A stretch of 64,000 bases of DNA from Endozoicomonas sp. 4G. GTDB taxonomy: Bacteria; Pseudomonadota; Gammaproteobacteria; Pseudomonadales; Endozoicomonadaceae. The notes beneath the pieces were generated by a model that was given only the letters and a program-made list of their open reading frames with translations, was not told the origin of the DNA and ran no database searches. Positions 62,710 through 64,000 of this stretch are shown piece after piece; within the stretch, counting starts at the first letter, position 1; the number at the start of each line of letters is the position of its first letter. Location: the NCBI RefSeq assembly GCF_023822025.1, contig NZ_CP082909.1:1292001-1356000 (forward strand), given 5' to 3'. The position numbers and the translations under genes are program-made.

Positions 62710-63993
62710 ATGTCTTCAAATAACCTTTCGTATGAAAAAACCTCAACCGGTTCCGCCGTTGCTGGCAAAAATAACAAATGGTCAGCACTGGGTCCTGGCA
62801 TTATGGTGGCTGCTGCGGCCATCGGTGGTTCCCATATTGTCGCATCGACCCAAGCAGGTGCTCACTTCGGCTGGCAGCTGGTGGGCCTGGTGATTCTTAT
62901 TAACCTTTTGAAATATCCCTTTTTCCAGTTTGGTGCCCGTTATACGGCTGCTACCGGTGAGTCTTTGATGGCGGGCTATGGTCGTCTGGGTAAAGGCTGG
63001 CTAGCTCTGTTTCTGGCGCTGAACAGTTTTGTCGGGGTCGTGAACATAGCCGCATTGATGGGCTTGACGGCAGCACTTCTGACCTGGGTGGCACCCGGAG
63101 TGTCCAGTCAGGTGTTGGTCTCAGTAATAGCAGGTGTCAGTCTGCTGATTATTCTGCTGGGTCATTACACACTGGTTGACAGAGTGACCAAGCTGATTGT
63201 TGTGTTGCTTTCTGTAGTGACTGTCCTGGCTGCCCTGGTCGCTTTTGGTCAGGGACCTGTTGCGCCGACTGATTTTGTCAGCCCAAGCCCCTGGACCATG
63301 GCCTCGGTCGGGTTTCTGGTGGCCTTGATGGGATGGATGCCGGCCCCGATCGAAGTATCGGCCATGAATTCTGTATGGAGCATGAGCAAGAAAAAAGAGC
63401 GTGGGTACCTGAGTGTGAAAGATGCCCTGTTTGATATGAACCTTGGTTATGTGGTTACCGCTGTTCTGGCTTTGTTCTTCCTGGCTATGGGAGCCACGGT
63501 ACTACACGGCAGTGGTGTTGAGCCGGCGGCGAGCAGTGCCGCTTTCACCCAGCAGCTGGTGTCTATGTATTCCTCGACCATTGGCCCCTGGAGTAGCTGG
63601 CTGGTTGTTATTGCTGCTATATGCTGCATTTACAGCTCTGCGCTGACCTGTATTGACGGTTACAGTCGTACAATTTTCAGTGCCTGGCTGAACCTCCAGC
63701 AGCGTGACACCGATGAGACTGAAAAGCCGCTACTGATTTTAGTGGTCACTGCTCTGGCATTGATCGTCGTTCTGATGTTCCCCGGGACTATGCTGTCTAT
63801 GGTTAAATTCGGCATGATTGTCGCTTTTCTGACCACTCCTGTTTTTGCCTGGTTAAACTATCGCCTGATCCAGTCTGAACAGGTTCCTGAGCAGCATCGT
63901 CCCGGAAAGGCGCTGACTTTCTGGGCCCAGCTGGGAATGGTGTTCCTGTTTGGCTTCGCCGGATTTTTTATCTGGTGGCAATGGTTGATGTAA
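62710..63993 (+). CDS. NRAMP-like metal transporter lacking the canonical metal motif
   Basis: The 427-residue protein has about eleven membrane segments in the NRAMP/APC arrangement. In TM1, where NRAMPs read DPGN, it has AAAAIGGSHIVASTQAGAHF. In TM6, where they have MPH, it has MGWMPAPIEVSAMNSVW. These residues normally coordinate Mn/Fe, so its substrate may be another ion or it may be one of the divergent NRAMP-related families, some of which carry Mg. The start at 62710 follows A-rich sequence without a clear ribosome site. It is divergent from hemN. Confidence 0.75.
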   Translation: MSSNNLSYEKTSTGSAVAGKNNKWSALGPGIMVAAAAIGGSHIVASTQAGAHFGWQLVGLVILINLLKYPFFQFGARYTAATGESLMAGYGRLGKGWLALFLALNSFVGVVNIAALMGLTAALLTWVAPGVSSQVLVSVIAGVSLLIILLGHYTLVDRVTKLIVVLLSVVTVLAALVAFGQGPVAPTDFVSPSPWTMASVGFLVALMGWMPAPIEVSAMNSVWSMSKKKERGYLSVKDALFDMNLGYVVTAVLALFFLAMGATVLHGSGVEPAASSAAFTQQLVSMYSSTIGPWSSWLVVIAAICCIYSSALTCIDGYSRTIFSAWLNLQQRDTDETEKPLLILVVTALALIVVLMFPGTMLSMVKFGMIVAFLTTPVFAWLNYRLIQSEQVPEQHRPGKALTFWAQLGMVFLFGFAGFFIWWQWLM

Positions 63994-64000
63994 AGTCCAT

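Overview
The window looks like a chromosomal segment of a host-associated gammaproteobacterium, most likely an Endozoicomonas-like member of the Oceanospirillales. The housekeeping genes are gammaproteobacterial in type: manA, dusA, an RssB/RssC-like partner-switch pair, mlaA, recQ, sprT, ttcA, a DksA-like zinc-finger protein, fnr/anr and hemN. The accessory genes are those of an animal symbiont or pathogen: giant autotransporters, a eukaryotic-type tyrosine phosphatase, large repeat proteins, many toxin-antitoxin modules and decayed transposons. The organism assignment is inference from gene content only.

Layout. (1) 1-6.9 kb: a dense toxin-antitoxin and repeat zone with an orphan XRE antitoxin, ParD/RelE, DUF29, HicAB, Phd/PIN, RelB/RelE, a HipA/CtkA-like kinase with a HipS-HIRAN partner, and an orphan BrnA. 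REP-like hairpins and a RAYT transposase remnant lie between them. (2) 7.1-16.7 kb: two tandem paralogous autotransporters. (3) 17-23.4 kb: core genes ending in tRNA-Arg(CCU). (4) 23.4-37.7 kb: a tandem family of large repeat proteins on the minus strand (three intact paralogues plus one fused to an exported N-terminal region, and one broken copy). They are built of about 45-residue TPR-like repeats marked by an LC-x-P-C/S-G motif, and most begin with a conserved LPPAY motif. One copy has been broken by an IS605-type insertion and a frameshift, and one is fused to an unrelated exported protein. (5) 38-41.2 kb: IS fossils, a decayed AAA ATPase/HNH pair, and a large tyrosine-phosphatase effector candidate. 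(6) 41.4-54.8 kb: mostly core genes, interrupted at 48.1-49.9 kb by an IS605-type element with full-length TnpB but a deleted TnpA. (7) 55-60.9 kb: a 1393-residue coiled-coil protein next to a short-passenger autotransporter. (8) 60.9-64 kb: hemN with an FNR-type box, and an NRAMP-like transporter lacking the canonical metal motif.

The most promising undescribed system is the repeat-protein cluster at 23.4-37.7 kb. Its paralogues differ in repeat number (4, 7, 8), share an N-terminal PPxY-type motif and a conserved C-terminal module, and are evolving by duplication, fusion and transposon disruption. Second are the kinase/HipS-HIRAN module bracketed by REP hairpins and the tyrosine phosphatase with host-like tyrosine motifs. 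Functions for these are inferred from sequence reading only; no database search was run.
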